DNA of 48,095 nt from MGIIb-O2 sp002494975 (GTDB taxonomy: Archaea; Thermoplasmatota; Poseidoniia; Poseidoniales; Thalassarchaeaceae): contig JAOMRN010000008.1 in assembly GCA_028355015.1 (NCBI GenBank), positions 1-48,095 of the forward strand, in the 5' to 3' direction. The notes under the pieces were generated by a model that was given only the letters and a program-made list of their open reading frames with translations, was not told the DNA's origin and made no database searches. The position numbers and the translations under genes are program-made. This document shows positions 35,124 through 45,000 of the stretch, in pieces (position 1 is the first letter of the stretch; the number at the start of each line of letters is the position of its first letter).

Positions 35124-36545
35124 TCAGTTCTCCAAAGACTTTTCAACTCTTTTTAGATCTGTTTTTTCTAAGAAAAGATAGATTTTATCGGATACTTCAA
35201 GAACATCCACCTGACTAGGATTTAGGACATTTAGAACACCATCCTCATCTTCTTTTTCTATTAGTGCTATTCTAGAACCAATTTTGTGTTCAGCCTCTTC
35301 AACCGTCTTACCAACTAAATTATTACCTGAATTTAAAGTAGCGGACATTGAAATAATTTCAGGAAGAGTAGGTATTGACTGATATGTACCTGGTATATTC
35401 ATATGAATTGATTTGAGTATAGAAGTTACGGTTACTAATCTACGACTAATTGGTCGAGTAAGACCAATTCTTTGTACCGCTTCTACTAATGCCCTGTCTT
35501 TGAGTAATAATCCCGTTCTAGCAACACCCTTATCTTTAGCACCCATAGATATAGCGATATTTAGATTATCATCATTTAATGCTGCGATAGAAATATCTTG
35601 ATTATCAATTCCTAATTCTCGAAGCAAATCTTCATCTTGAGGATCACCATGTATCACATCTAGTCTTTTATTCATGCCTATTTTAGAGCCTACTAATTCA
35701 TTAGCAAGATCGAGATTAGGTTCTATAACAACTACTTCTGAACCTATTTCGAGATAGTGTTTAGCGAGTTTATTACCGAATTTCGTAGCACCAAAGATTG
35801 CAACGAGAGGTTTTTCTGGAAGTTCAGGATCTACGCGACCAACTGCCTTAGTAATCAGATTGAATTTAGAAGTAGAACGAGAAACAAAAACAAGAATATC
35901 TCCTTCTTTTATTATTTCACTACCATCCGTTAATCTGCCGCCGTCATTCTCTGAGGAAATCGCATATATTAAAGGAATATCAACAAAAACATTAGTTACA
36001 TCTCCCGTACTTACACCAATAAGAGCAGATTGAGAAGTCACATTAACGGCAGAAATCCAAGATTTGTCGCCAAAAGAAAGTATTTCATCTATTGAAGGAG
36101 CTAGTAGACCTGCTGCTAACTGTTCTACAATTTGATCCGACGAACAAACAATATGGTCGGCTCTAGTCCATTTTTCAAGTGGACCTGCTCCCTTATCATC
36201 ATTCAATAAATTAGGGTTACTGATTACAGCAACCACTGTTAAGCCAGCGGCATTTCTATCTCCAACTTGTTCACTGTAAACTCTCTTAGCAAATGCGCAG
36301 GCAAGAAGGTTAACTTCATCGTTATTCGTAGCCATTACGATAATCTCTGCATCGCTAATCCCGGCCCTTAAGAGAGAATCTCTAGAAAGAACTGAACCAG
36401 TGACGAGAAGACAATCTAAAGACTGAGATTCACTGATAGCACTAGGTTTAGGATCGATTAATGCAACGCTGCGTTTTTCTTGTCTAAGGGCGTTAGCAAC
36501 TCCTCTGCCAACCTCCCCTGCACCAGCAATGATTACTCTCATCAA
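35124..36545 (-). CDS. trkA: Trk potassium uptake regulatory subunit TrkA
   Basis: TrkA is the cytoplasmic nucleotide-sensing gate of TrkH. The 473-aa protein has a duplicated RCK plan. The first Rossmann domain carries intact IIAGAGEVG (5-13), followed by a TrkA-C domain. The second Rossmann domain carries FGATKFG (about 246-252), where the central glycine of the dinucleotide motif is changed, followed by a second TrkA-C domain. The degenerate second site suggests that only the first half binds NAD(H) strongly. It is the first gene of the trkA-trkH operon. Confidence 0.95.
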   Translation of the reverse strand: MMRVIIAGAGEVGRGVANALRQEKRSVALIDPKPSAISESQSLDCLLVTGSVLSRDSLLRAGISDAEIIVMATNNDEVNLLACAFAKRVYSEQVGDRNAAGLTVVAVISNPNLLNDDKGAGPLEKWTRADHIVCSSDQIVEQLAAGLLAPSIDEILSFGDKSWISAVNVTSQSALIGVSTGDVTNVFVDIPLIYAISSENDGGRLTDGSEIIKEGDILVFVSRSTSKFNLITKAVGRVDPELPEKPLVAIFGATKFGNKLAKHYLEIGSEVVVIEPNLDLANELVGSKIGMNKRLDVIHGDPQDEDLLRELGIDNQDISIAALNDDNLNIAISMGAKDKGVARTGLLLKDRALVEAVQRIGLTRPISRRLVTVTSILKSIHMNIPGTYQSIPTLPEIISMSATLNSGNNLVGKTVEEAEHKIGSRIALIEKEDEDGVLNVLNPSQVDVLEVSDKIYLFLEKTDLKRVEKSLEN

Positions 36546-36627
36546 TTACCCTGCCTTAACCGAACGAATATAATCATACTTACTGGTGAATTGCAAATGT
36601 GGTCATTAACGAATATCTTGAAGTAAT

Positions 36628-36660
36628 CGAAAGAATCATTCTTCCTCGAAGATTCTTTCG
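36628..36660. repeat. 10-bp perfect inverted repeat over the stop of the membrane-protein gene
   Basis: CGAAAGAATC (36628-36637) and GATTCTTTCG (36651-36660) flank a 13-nt loop. The left arm covers the stop codon of the minus-strand gene and the right arm encodes part of its last residues. It may be a 3' RNA hairpin that ends or stabilises the transcript, though no clear U-run follows. Confidence 0.5.
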
Positions 36661-37433
36661 CCTCTAATACGATTTTTAGATGCAAGACGGATTTTCTGAT
36701 CTTGTCTTATAGTTCTACGAAACGCCTGTAATGCAGCCGGAGTCATACCAATTGGCAGCCACTTATTTTGGGCAATCTGCCAATAATAAGAGACTATAGG
36801 CGCGAAAAATAATATTATCAGAGGGTACCATAAAGTAAGTATTAATCCAAGAATTAGAATACTTCGTGCAATTGTACTGAGATAGAAAGTTTTGAATCTT
36901 TGATGATTTAGTACCCCCACGCCTTGAAGAGTAGATATTTCTGCATTACCTACACAAGCAATTACTGCTAATGAAAAAGCGATTATAACTGAAAATATAG
37001 AAAAACCTGAAAATTCAGAGGTCAGTTGTGGGTCGAAAAGCCTCACAATAAGCACTGAAGTAAACATTGCCCCCATTCCTAAACCCAGCGTCCAACCATA
37101 AGGAGTTGAGGAACGTAAAGCCACTATCTTTGGTCTACCGAGTAAGAATAGAACTAATGCCGATTCTGAAGCAGCAATAAGTAATGAAACAAAAAATGCA
37201 GTAGCGATATTCAATTGCGAATTAATTACGCCAAATTGTAGTATCATCTCATCAGACGCTACTGCAAACACCATTCCTGATACAATACCGTAAAGAAGAT
37301 ATTTGAATGCACCAGCCATATCGTAGAATCCAGTCATCTTGGCTATGATACCCCTCCACCCAATATACACGCCCAAGAGGCCTATTGCAAAGGCAAGTTG
37401 CATCTGCACGAGAGGGATCTCAGCAACGGCCAT
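36636..37433 (-). CDS. Multi-pass membrane protein of unknown function
   Basis: The protein has about seven hydrophobic segments, including MQLAFAIGLLGVYIGW, AFFVSLLIAASESALVLFLLG, IIAFSLAVIACVG and SILILGLILTLWYPLII. It ends in a basic then acidic cytoplasmic tail (RLASKNRIRGERIFEEE). The resemblance to small archaeal membrane proteases or PrsW-type proteins is too weak to name. ATG 37433 (MAVAEIPLVQ) is preferred. An upstream ATG at 37484 would add 17 polar residues and leave only 24 bp to the divergent srp54 start, overlapping its likely promoter. Confidence 0.7.
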   Translation of the reverse strand: MAVAEIPLVQMQLAFAIGLLGVYIGWRGIIAKMTGFYDMAGAFKYLLYGIVSGMVFAVASDEMILQFGVINSQLNIATAFFVSLLIAASESALVLFLLGRPKIVALRSSTPYGWTLGLGMGAMFTSVLIVRLFDPQLTSEFSGFSIFSVIIAFSLAVIACVGNAEISTLQGVGVLNHQRFKTFYLSTIARSILILGLILTLWYPLIILFFAPIVSYYWQIAQNKWLPIGMTPAALQAFRRTIRQDQKIRLASKNRIRGERIFEEE

Positions 37434-37508
37434 GATTGGCGATAGGGTTCTACCTTTCAGTTCACCGACTCTAATAACCTTCAAACCACCCTAACATCAC
37501 CCGAGGTT

Positions 37509-38867
37509 GTGGCGCTCGAGGGGTTCAAGAATCGTATTCTTGGTTCGATTGGTTTATTGAAGGGAAAAAGACAGGTCGATGAAGAATCTGTAAAAGACCT
37601 AAGTCGTTCACTTAGGAGAGCATTATTGGAAGCAGATTTCAATGTTAGGCAAACAAAGGAGATCACTGAGAGAATAGAAAGAAGGCTATTAGAGGAGGAA
37701 AAACCACCAGGTTTGAAACTTGAAACTCATGCAATGAATCTTATTTATTCAGAACTTGTAAGGATACTTGGGCCACCAAGAGAAATAAAGCCTCACAATG
37801 AGACCATCCTAATGGTCGGTCTGTACGGTCAAGGTAAAACTACCACTACTGCAAAAATGGCTGATTGGTGGAGAAGAAGACATGGAGTCAAAGTTGGAGT
37901 TATTGAAGCAGATGTCCACAGACCGGGAGCATACCAACAACTCTGTCAGTTACTAGAAGGAACAAATATCGAGGTATATGGTGAACCTGAAGAAAAAGAT
38001 GCTGCAAAGATTGTGAAGAATGGTCTGAAGAAAGTAGGTAATTCAGATGTTGTAATCATAGATACTGCAGGAAGAGATAGTTTAGATGAACAATTACGAG
38101 AAGAATTAATTGAAATTGCAGAAATTGCTAATGCAACAGAGAGATTTCTTGTTATCGACGCCCAAGTAGGTCAAGCCGCTGGAAAAGTCGCCCAAACATT
38201 CCATGATCTTGTGGGAGTAACTGGTACTATTGTAACTAAGTTAGACGGTACTGCTAGAGGAGGCGGAGCACTTTCAGCTGTAGCAACAACAGGGGCACCT
38301 ATTGTCTTCGTTGGAGAAGGAGAGCAAGTCAAGGATTTAGAAAAGTTCGAATCTGATAGGTTCATTTCAAGACTACTAGGAATGGGAGATATCAAGGGAC
38401 TGATTGATTTAGCACCTGGAGATTTAGACCAAGAAGAAGCAATGAGACTAGCTCAACGGTTAATGTCGGGAAGATTTACTCTTACAGATATGTATTCTCA
38501 GATGGAAATGATGAGTAAAATAGGCACAGTTGACAAATTAATGTCGCATCTTCCTGACTCTATGTTTGGAGGAATGGGGTCACTAGGACGAGGACAGAAA
38601 AAACAAATGCAGGACAATCTAGAAAAGTATAGAGTGATTATGGATTCTATGACTCAACAAGAAAAAGATGAGCCATTGTTACTTAAACATAGCAGAATTA
38701 GAAGAATAGCTAAGGGTTCAGGTTGTACTGAAAAAGATGTAAAGGATCTTATTGGTCAGTGGAATAAATCTAAGAAAATGATGAAAGGAATGAAGGGCGA
38801 CAGAAAGATGCGTAGGCAAATGCAATCAATGATGAATATTGATGATGCTGACTTTGACTTAGGGTGA
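37509..38867 (+). CDS. srp54: Signal recognition particle 54 kDa protein (SRP54)
   Basis: SRP54 binds signal peptides and 7S RNA and targets ribosomes to the membrane. The 452-aa protein has the N helical bundle, a GTPase G1 GLYGQGKTTTTAK (about 104-116), ADVHRPGA, DTAGRD, TKLDGTARGGGALS, and a methionine-rich M domain (QMEMMSKIG, RRIAKGSG, KKMMKGMKG). The start is GTG 37509. AATAACC about 30 nt upstream is the only TATA-like candidate, so the mRNA may be leaderless. trmY follows immediately. Confidence 0.97.
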   Translation: MALEGFKNRILGSIGLLKGKRQVDEESVKDLSRSLRRALLEADFNVRQTKEITERIERRLLEEEKPPGLKLETHAMNLIYSELVRILGPPREIKPHNETILMVGLYGQGKTTTTAKMADWWRRRHGVKVGVIEADVHRPGAYQQLCQLLEGTNIEVYGEPEEKDAAKIVKNGLKKVGNSDVVIIDTAGRDSLDEQLREELIEIAEIANATERFLVIDAQVGQAAGKVAQTFHDLVGVTGTIVTKLDGTARGGGALSAVATTGAPIVFVGEGEQVKDLEKFESDRFISRLLGMGDIKGLIDLAPGDLDQEEAMRLAQRLMSGRFTLTDMYSQMEMMSKIGTVDKLMSHLPDSMFGGMGSLGRGQKKQMQDNLEKYRVIMDSMTQQEKDEPLLLKHSRIRRIAKGSGCTEKDVKDLIGQWNKSKKMMKGMKGDRKMRRQMQSMMNIDDADFDLG

Positions 38868-38871
38868 TATT

Positions 38872-39459
38872 TTGCAACGGCATTATGCCATTATTGGTCA
38901 TAAGGCACCAAGTTCTGGAAATCTAAATTTAAATGACCTTCCAGGTTCTGGGAGAATAGATGTATTAGTTAGAGCAATAAACTCGGCTCTTTTCATATCT
39001 CATGGGATAAGGAAAGATACCAATATCACATTACACCTTCAAGGAGGAGAAGGGCCCGATAGAAGAGTTTTCTTTGACGGAGAGATATTGGCAGGTGTGA
39101 GACCAGATGAAAGATCTATTGCAGGACAAATAAAAGCTATAATGAAATTACCAATTCCACCAATTGGCCAATATAAAGAAATCACTCAGGGGATATTCCA
39201 TTCAGGTGGAGATATTTCTGACACTATTAATTCTTGGAAAAAAGAAAAGATAGACATCAATATATTAGACGCTAATGGCAAAGATATTTCGGAGATTTCA
39301 AAAAAAGAAAAAGTAGGTATTATCCTTTCCGACGATTCACCTTTCAATGAAAATGAAATAGAACAATTCACAGAATATGAAAAGATATCATTAGGTGAAA
39401 AATGGTTACAAGGACATTCATGTATAGCAATCTCTCAATATATTTTTGACAGACTATGA
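38872..39459 (+). CDS. trmY: tRNA pseudouridine-54 N1-methyltransferase TrmY
   Basis: TrmY makes N1-methylpseudouridine at position 54 of archaeal tRNAs. The 195-aa SPOUT-fold protein starts MQRHYAIIGHKAPSSGNL and has LPGSGRIDVLVRAINSALFISHGIR, then LQGGEGPDRRVFFDGE, the family core. The C-terminal segments VGIILSDDSPF and ISLGEKWLQGHSCIAISQ contribute the SAM-binding knot. The start is TTG 38872; GGTGAT overlapping the srp54 stop is the ribosome binding site. It overlaps the convergent surE by 6 bp. Confidence 0.92.
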   Translation: MQRHYAIIGHKAPSSGNLNLNDLPGSGRIDVLVRAINSALFISHGIRKDTNITLHLQGGEGPDRRVFFDGEILAGVRPDERSIAGQIKAIMKLPIPPIGQYKEITQGIFHSGGDISDTINSWKKEKIDINILDANGKDISEISKKEKVGIILSDDSPFNENEIEQFTEYEKISLGEKWLQGHSCIAISQYIFDRL

Positions 39460-40386
39460 ACTAAACCAAAATGGCAATCCCTGACTATCAGATATTGCTG
39501 CTGCATCTAGGATTGACTTCGGCATGCCCAACGGATGATTGACGGGCCATGAAGAGATAGGAGAAATTGCATATTCACCTGAATTTATTGAAAAGCAATC
39601 AGTTTGGGGTATTTCTTCCTCTATAATTTCTGCTGCGCCAACCTCAAAAGCCAGACCTCCCATTTCTATTTGATGACTCGTAATAGCACTCCTGTACCAG
39701 CGAGAACCAAGAGATACTGTATTGAAATGACCATTCCATTTCAAAGGTGCATTCAGATTAAGAAAGATATTACCATGAGAAAAATGCTCCCTTAATGAAT
39801 CCGCATTGGATGATAATTCAGGCAGAGATTCTGAACCATTTTGCCTTAGAAGATCAGGAGGATTCACTGGTAGGAAATTTAGACAAGATTCAATAATTTT
39901 GATAGCACCTTTAACTGAATCTTCGAAATCACTATGCTCATACGTTGCCAAACTAATCGCTATAGAGGGCATTCCATAGAGAGCGCTTTCTCGAGCCGCT
40001 GATACAGTGCCCGAGTGCATGATATCTACTGAAAGATTAGGACCTTGATTAACACCGGAAATACACATAGAGGGTTTAAAATCGGGCTCTAGCATACTAA
40101 GACCGCCATCTAACGCAACAATAACACAGTCACAAGGAGAACCATCTAAGGAGTAGACTTTCAAAGGAATTTTCTTATTTATCTGTAAATTGTCAGTAAT
40201 GTCTTGTCTCTTAGTAACTTTCAATTTTTTACGAACAGATATTCTCATACCAGTAGCGGATTGTTCAGTAGCAGGAGCCAAGACTATCAGAGGATATTCA
40301 TGAATATTCAATTCTCGTATTAGATGTTGAATGCCAGGGGCATCTACCCCATCATCATTTGTGACAAACAATGTTGGTTTAGTCAT
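39454..40386 (-). CDS. surE: SurE family 5'-nucleotidase / survival protein
   Basis: SurE proteins are metal-dependent nucleoside monophosphate phosphatases. TLFVTNDDGVDAPGI provides the DD metal ligands. SATGM, ISGVNQGPNLSVD and HSGTVSAARESALYG complete the active-site signature. ATG 40386 places TNDDG close to the N-terminus as in the family. In-frame starts at 40425, 40440 and 40452 (TTG) would add up to 22 residues and overlap the transporter gene. No ribosome binding site decides between them. The C-terminal region is longer than in bacterial SurE. Confidence 0.9.
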   Translation of the reverse strand: MTKPTLFVTNDDGVDAPGIQHLIRELNIHEYPLIVLAPATEQSATGMRISVRKKLKVTKRQDITDNLQINKKIPLKVYSLDGSPCDCVIVALDGGLSMLEPDFKPSMCISGVNQGPNLSVDIMHSGTVSAARESALYGMPSIAISLATYEHSDFEDSVKGAIKIIESCLNFLPVNPPDLLRQNGSESLPELSSNADSLREHFSHGNIFLNLNAPLKWNGHFNTVSLGSRWYRSAITSHQIEMGGLAFEVGAAEIIEEEIPQTDCFSINSGEYAISPISSWPVNHPLGMPKSILDAAAISDSQGLPFWFSS

Positions 40387-40408
40387 AGAGTTGCGAGCAG
40401 CCTTTAGT

Positions 40409-41371
40409 TCATGAAGGCGATTCATCAATTGTTTGCTCATTAGCTTCTTCAAATTTTACCATCATAGCTCCAACTAACATTAAACAACCCCCAATTACTG
40501 TCCAAATACCCAATGAAATATCCCCTGTCAAGAACCATCCAATTACTCCTCCAATTACTGGTTCGAATAATAGTGCAATTGAAACAATCAATGGAGGGAA
40601 CCAACGCAATACTGCATTGATACCTGTGTGACCCAATAAACCAGGACCTAATGATAGGTATCCAACCCAAAATATCCAACTAAGGTCAAACCATCCGAAA
40701 ACCCCTAACTCAGGTAATGTTTGAGAAAAACTAGTCCCCTCAATAATGATTGATGCAGGTGTCAACCATAATGCAGAAAGAAAAGTAACTGGGAATGCGT
40801 AAATAAATAGAGGCATGTTTCTTTCTGATCTTAAATATCGGCCTGCAAAAAGATAACCAACTACAGTAACTGCTCCTATAAACGCGAAAAAATTACCAAT
40901 TAATGTCACCTCTCCATCTGCATCAATATCTTTCAGAGTAAGCGCTGCACCAAAAAAACCGACCGAAGCACCAATGACATGCCCTCTTCTAATTTTAGAA
41001 CCTAGTATAGGCATTAACAGAACAACGACTAGAGGATGACTAGTTACAAACAGTAGACTGTGGACTAGACTAGTATGATCAAGTGACCAGACCCAAGAAC
41101 CAAAATGGGCAGCTAAGAAGAAACTAGAAAGTAAAATTATTACCGCATCTTTAGATGAAAACAAATTTCTATCAAGAGATGATAATTGGTAAATAAATCC
41201 GGGAAGAAGTATTAGAGCAGTACCTTGCATTCTCCATGATGCCCGTAATAGGGGAGGGATTTCACTCATCGATTGCAATACTGCCCCTGCACTTGAAACT
41301 GCGAATAAAGCCACTAAAAGTAGTAACCAAGCACCTTTTGGCACCCCTCCAGAATCGGATTGCATTTTCAT
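40409..41371 (-). CDS. DMT superfamily (EamA-type) transporter
   Basis: The 320-aa protein has about ten membrane helices in two EamA repeats, with GAWLLLLVALFAVSSAGAVL at the start. Helix ends such as FFLAAHFGSWVWSL and LFVTSHPLVVVLLMPIL in the first half match LSLGPGLLGHTGINAVLRW and EPVIGGVIGWFLTGD in the second. These motifs are typical of drug/metabolite exporters. The substrate is unknown. It precedes surE in the same direction. Confidence 0.88.
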   Translation of the reverse strand: MKMQSDSGGVPKGAWLLLLVALFAVSSAGAVLQSMSEIPPLLRASWRMQGTALILLPGFIYQLSSLDRNLFSSKDAVIILLSSFFLAAHFGSWVWSLDHTSLVHSLLFVTSHPLVVVLLMPILGSKIRRGHVIGASVGFFGAALTLKDIDADGEVTLIGNFFAFIGAVTVVGYLFAGRYLRSERNMPLFIYAFPVTFLSALWLTPASIIIEGTSFSQTLPELGVFGWFDLSWIFWVGYLSLGPGLLGHTGINAVLRWFPPLIVSIALLFEPVIGGVIGWFLTGDISLGIWTVIGGCLMLVGAMMVKFEEANEQTIDESPS

Positions 41372-41478
41372 TTCACCTATTTATACATAGTAAAACCCGC
41401 TAGTCAAAAGAACTTTGACTTCAGCCATAATACTACCTCAGAATCTTGGAAGGATTGAAGTGGCTTATACTTCACGTG

Positions 41479-41495
41479 AAAAAAAACGAAAAAAA
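41479..41495 (-). terminator. U-rich terminator after aIF5A
   Basis: On the minus strand, 18 nt past the aIF5A stop, runs of seven T and then eight T are separated by CG. Archaeal polymerase ends transcription at such T-rich tracts. The palindrome TTCACGTGAA at 41471-41480 overlaps its end. Confidence 0.65.
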
Positions 41496-41512
41496 GGTGA
41501 AATGTGGAATAT

Positions 41513-41899
41513 CTAATGGTCACGAGTGATCCTAAATCTACCCATTGCTTCCATCCACTGGATTTCTCCGCCGCCTTCTAAATTCATTGCTGGGTCGAGA
41601 GGTAAAATTAGTGTTTCATATGTTTTACTATCCATTGCATGGACTTCAGCACCTTGGATGTGGGTTATTATTGCAGATCCTTTTTCTATAACTGGAACAT
41701 ATATGTTATCTGTAACTGTACCAACATGGCTACGCTTTTGTCCTGTAAATATATCTTCAAGCTCAATTCTTGCTTTAGCTGAACCGTGCTTACCTGGTTT
41801 AGATTTGGACATACTTAGAATTTTGTAAGCACTTTCTTCAAGAGCAACATAGCGCCCTACTTTCAAGGTTCTAATTTCAACTCTATTGGTGCCAGGCAT
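41513..41899 (-). CDS. eif5a: Translation initiation factor 5A (aIF5A)
   Basis: aIF5A helps the ribosome through difficult peptide bonds. The hypusine loop SKSKPGKHGSAKARIE is intact, with the modified lysine at K37 counted from ATG 41899. An OB-fold C-terminal domain follows. ATG 41899 (MPGTNRVEIRTLK) fits the family N-terminus; an in-frame ATG three codons earlier (41908) is possible. The 128-aa length is normal. A TATA-like CTGATAAGG lies about 30 nt upstream of the alternative ATG. Deoxyhypusine synthase is not in the window. Confidence 0.96.
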   Translation of the reverse strand: MPGTNRVEIRTLKVGRYVALEESAYKILSMSKSKPGKHGSAKARIELEDIFTGQKRSHVGTVTDNIYVPVIEKGSAIITHIQGAEVHAMDSKTYETLILPLDPAMNLEGGGEIQWMEAMGRFRITRDH

Positions 41900-42006
41900 G
41901 GTTATCATTCCAAGTGGTTAGAGGCTACCTTATCAGGCTTGCCCGAAGTGTTGCTCAAAATATTCAAAGCATACACTGAGAATAAAGAAAAGGTTTGGAC
42001 CCAAGC

Positions 42007-42024
42007 CGGGAGTAAAAACTCCCG
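42007..42024 (-). terminator. Hairpin terminator after the giant TSP3 gene
   Basis: CGGGAGT and ACTCCCG form a perfect 7-bp stem with a 4-nt loop, 30 bp beyond the stop codon. With one mismatch the stem extends by AAG/CTT. On the minus strand it is followed within about 15-30 nt by a T-rich stretch (TTTTCTTTATTC), consistent with an end-of-transcript signal. Confidence 0.7.
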
Positions 42025-42054
42025 ACTTAGGTTCTACGTCCGACTAAATCAGAT

Positions 42055-45000
42055 TCAGTCGTCTCTACGGCGACCGATTAGAGCCGCGCCAATTAGAGCG
42101 ATAGTTGCGAACAGTGCAGGGAATCCTGGTACGTTTCCGAATCCAGGTTCTGTACCACCATCAGTAGGTGCATCAGGACCATCAGTATCATCTGAGTCTA
42201 GTACGTCACATATTGTGTCGCCATCGAAGTCAGAAGGTACTGAGCTAGCATCCATGCTGTTAGATCCACAAGCATCCTCATCTGCATCAGAATATGTGTC
42301 ACCGTCATCATCAGTGTCTTCGTTGTCACCAACTCCGTCACCATCTGTATCATCCCACTCAGAAGCATCTGTTGGGAATTGATCGTCAGCATCTGAATCA
42401 CCATCGCCGTCATCATCGTTGTCAGCATTGTCACCAAGGCCGTCACCGTCTAAGTCAGCAGATTCAGATGGATTCATTGGGAACGCATCATCTACGTCGT
42501 CAACACCGTCACCATCATCGTCAGCATCAGCATTGTCACCAGTTCCGTCACCGTCACTGTCAACCCATTCTGTGTTGTCTGTTGGGAATGCATCAATTCC
42601 GTCATTGACTCCATCACCATCATCGTCAGCATCAGAGTTGTCACCTTGTCCATCCATATCCAAATCCTCGGATTCTAATGGATCCAGTGGGAACATATCG
42701 TCTACGTCGTCAACACCATCACCGTCATCGTCAGTATCTGTGTTGTCACCAACACCATCACCGTCGTTGTCAGAACTTTCAGATGCATCTAATGGGAATG
42801 GATCGCTTACGTCAGCTACTCCGTCACCGTCATCATCTGGGTCAACATTGTCACCAAGTTGGTCACCATCTGTATCAACACATTCTGCTGCACTCATTGG
42901 GAATGCATCATCAACGTCAAGACATCCATCGTTGTCATCGTCAGTATCTGCATTGTCACCAGTTCCGTCACCATCGTTGTCGTTACTTTCTGATGCATCT
43001 AGAGGGAACGCGTCAAGACCGTCAGTGACTGTATCGTCATCATCGTCGGTATCAGCATTGTTACCAATACCATCTCCATCGGTATCTAGTGCTTCACTAC
43101 TATCCATTGGGAAAGCATCTACATCATCTGAGAATCCGTCGTTGTCATCGTCTGTGTCAGTAATGTCACAGATTTGGTCACCATCGTTATCATCAGGTGT
43201 AGAGTTAGCTACAAGACTGTCAGAACCACATATTGCTTCATCAGCATCAGACCATGAATCACCGTCATCATCTTCGTCAATAGTGTACATTGAAGCGTCA
43301 CAAGCAGAACCATCTAGCATTGTACTACCTAGATTATCTGCCATTCCATCACCATCTGTATCAAGACCAACACATGGGTCTAGTGAATCCAGATCCATAT
43401 CATCGAGAACACCGTCATTATCGTCATCAAGGTCAGCGTTAGTCAAACCTTGTGGGACAGACATTGTTACATCATCAATCCATACAGTATCTGAATTTCC
43501 GTCAACTACTGAGTCTTTCCAGTAATTCCATGTGAAAGTATGTGCACCTGCATCAACAGTTCCAGAGTATGTTCCGGTTGTTAAACCAGCCCAACGCATT
43601 GTGTATCCAGAAGTTCTCTGGCAGTTTGCATCGTTATCGATACAGAATGACAGATAATCCCAACCTGATTCTGTAGATACAGAATAAGCGAAGGAGTAAG
43701 ATGCAGCGTCTGCAATTCCGTCTCCATCAGTATCTGTATCGTTCACCATGTTAGTTAGTGATATCATCATTCCAGATGCTGAGCTACCTATGTTTTGGTT
43801 AGTTGACATAGCAGAGAATGCTCCAGATATTGGAGAACCGCTATCTGCGACCATTGGATATGTTGCCAGGCTAGATGTCTGCCAAATACCACCAACGGCT
43901 CCACCCTCGAAATCACCTGAGAATGGCGGAGGACCTGTGTAATCTGGAGTTCCATCTCCATCTGTATCAACCCATGCAGTACCGTCTAGAGGGAACGGAT
44001 CAACATCGTCAAGTACGTTGTCACCATCATCATCTAGGTCAGCATTGTCACCAACACCATCACCATCGAAGTCACTTGTTTCAGTAGCATCGTATGGGAA
44101 CGCATCAAGAAGATCGTCAACACCATCGTTGTCGTCATCGGTATCTGCATTGTCACCAATTCCGTCCATATCATTATCTGCAGATTCGCTTGCATCTAAT
44201 GGATACAAGTCATTCAAGTCGTATACACCATCGTTGTCGTCATCAGTATCCTGATTGTCACAGTATCCGTCACCATCAGTATCTACTTGCTCAGCAGCAT
44301 CGAATGGACATGCATCAGTAACGTCGTCAACACCATCGTTGTCATCGTCTGCATCCTCAGTCAAAGTAGTTGTACAACCAGCTACTATTGTATCAGGTAG
44401 ACCATCGCTGTCAAAGTCATCAGATGCACATAGATCAAGTGGCCAAACATCAGCCGTATCTAGTACACCGTCACCGTCATCATCAGTATCTGCATTGTTA
44501 CCAATACCGTCTGAATCTGTGTCATCCCACTCTGTATTATCTAATGGGAACGGATCGATGTCATCAGTATCTTGATCGTTATCATCGTTGTCGTCTTCTG
44601 TTAATGTGCTTGTGCAACCAGTTACCATTGTGTCAGGCATACCGTCACCATCAGTATCAGTATCTGCACACTCATCCATTGGGAAAGCATCATCTACGTC
44701 AAGAGTCAGATCGTTATCGTCGTCTGTATCTCCATTGTCACCAGTTCCGTCTGCATCATTGTCTGTCCACTCGTTAACATCGTCAGGGAACACATCAGCT
44801 GCATTTCCATAGTTGTCACCGTCACGGTCAGAATCAAGTGCGTCACAAGTTAGATCTGCATCCATATCTGCTGGAGTGCTTGTAGCATCCAGAGGTAGAG
44901 ATGAAGATGCATATGTGCCACCATCATTGCAGTTAGCAGTCTCATCTAAGTCAGAGTAACCGTCATTATCGTCATCATAATCTAGTGATGTACCATATGT

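Noticed and set aside
41471..41480. TTCACGTGAA palindrome as an operator
   Set aside because: It overlaps the T-rich terminator of aIF5A and has no second copy at a promoter in this window, so a regulatory role is not supported.
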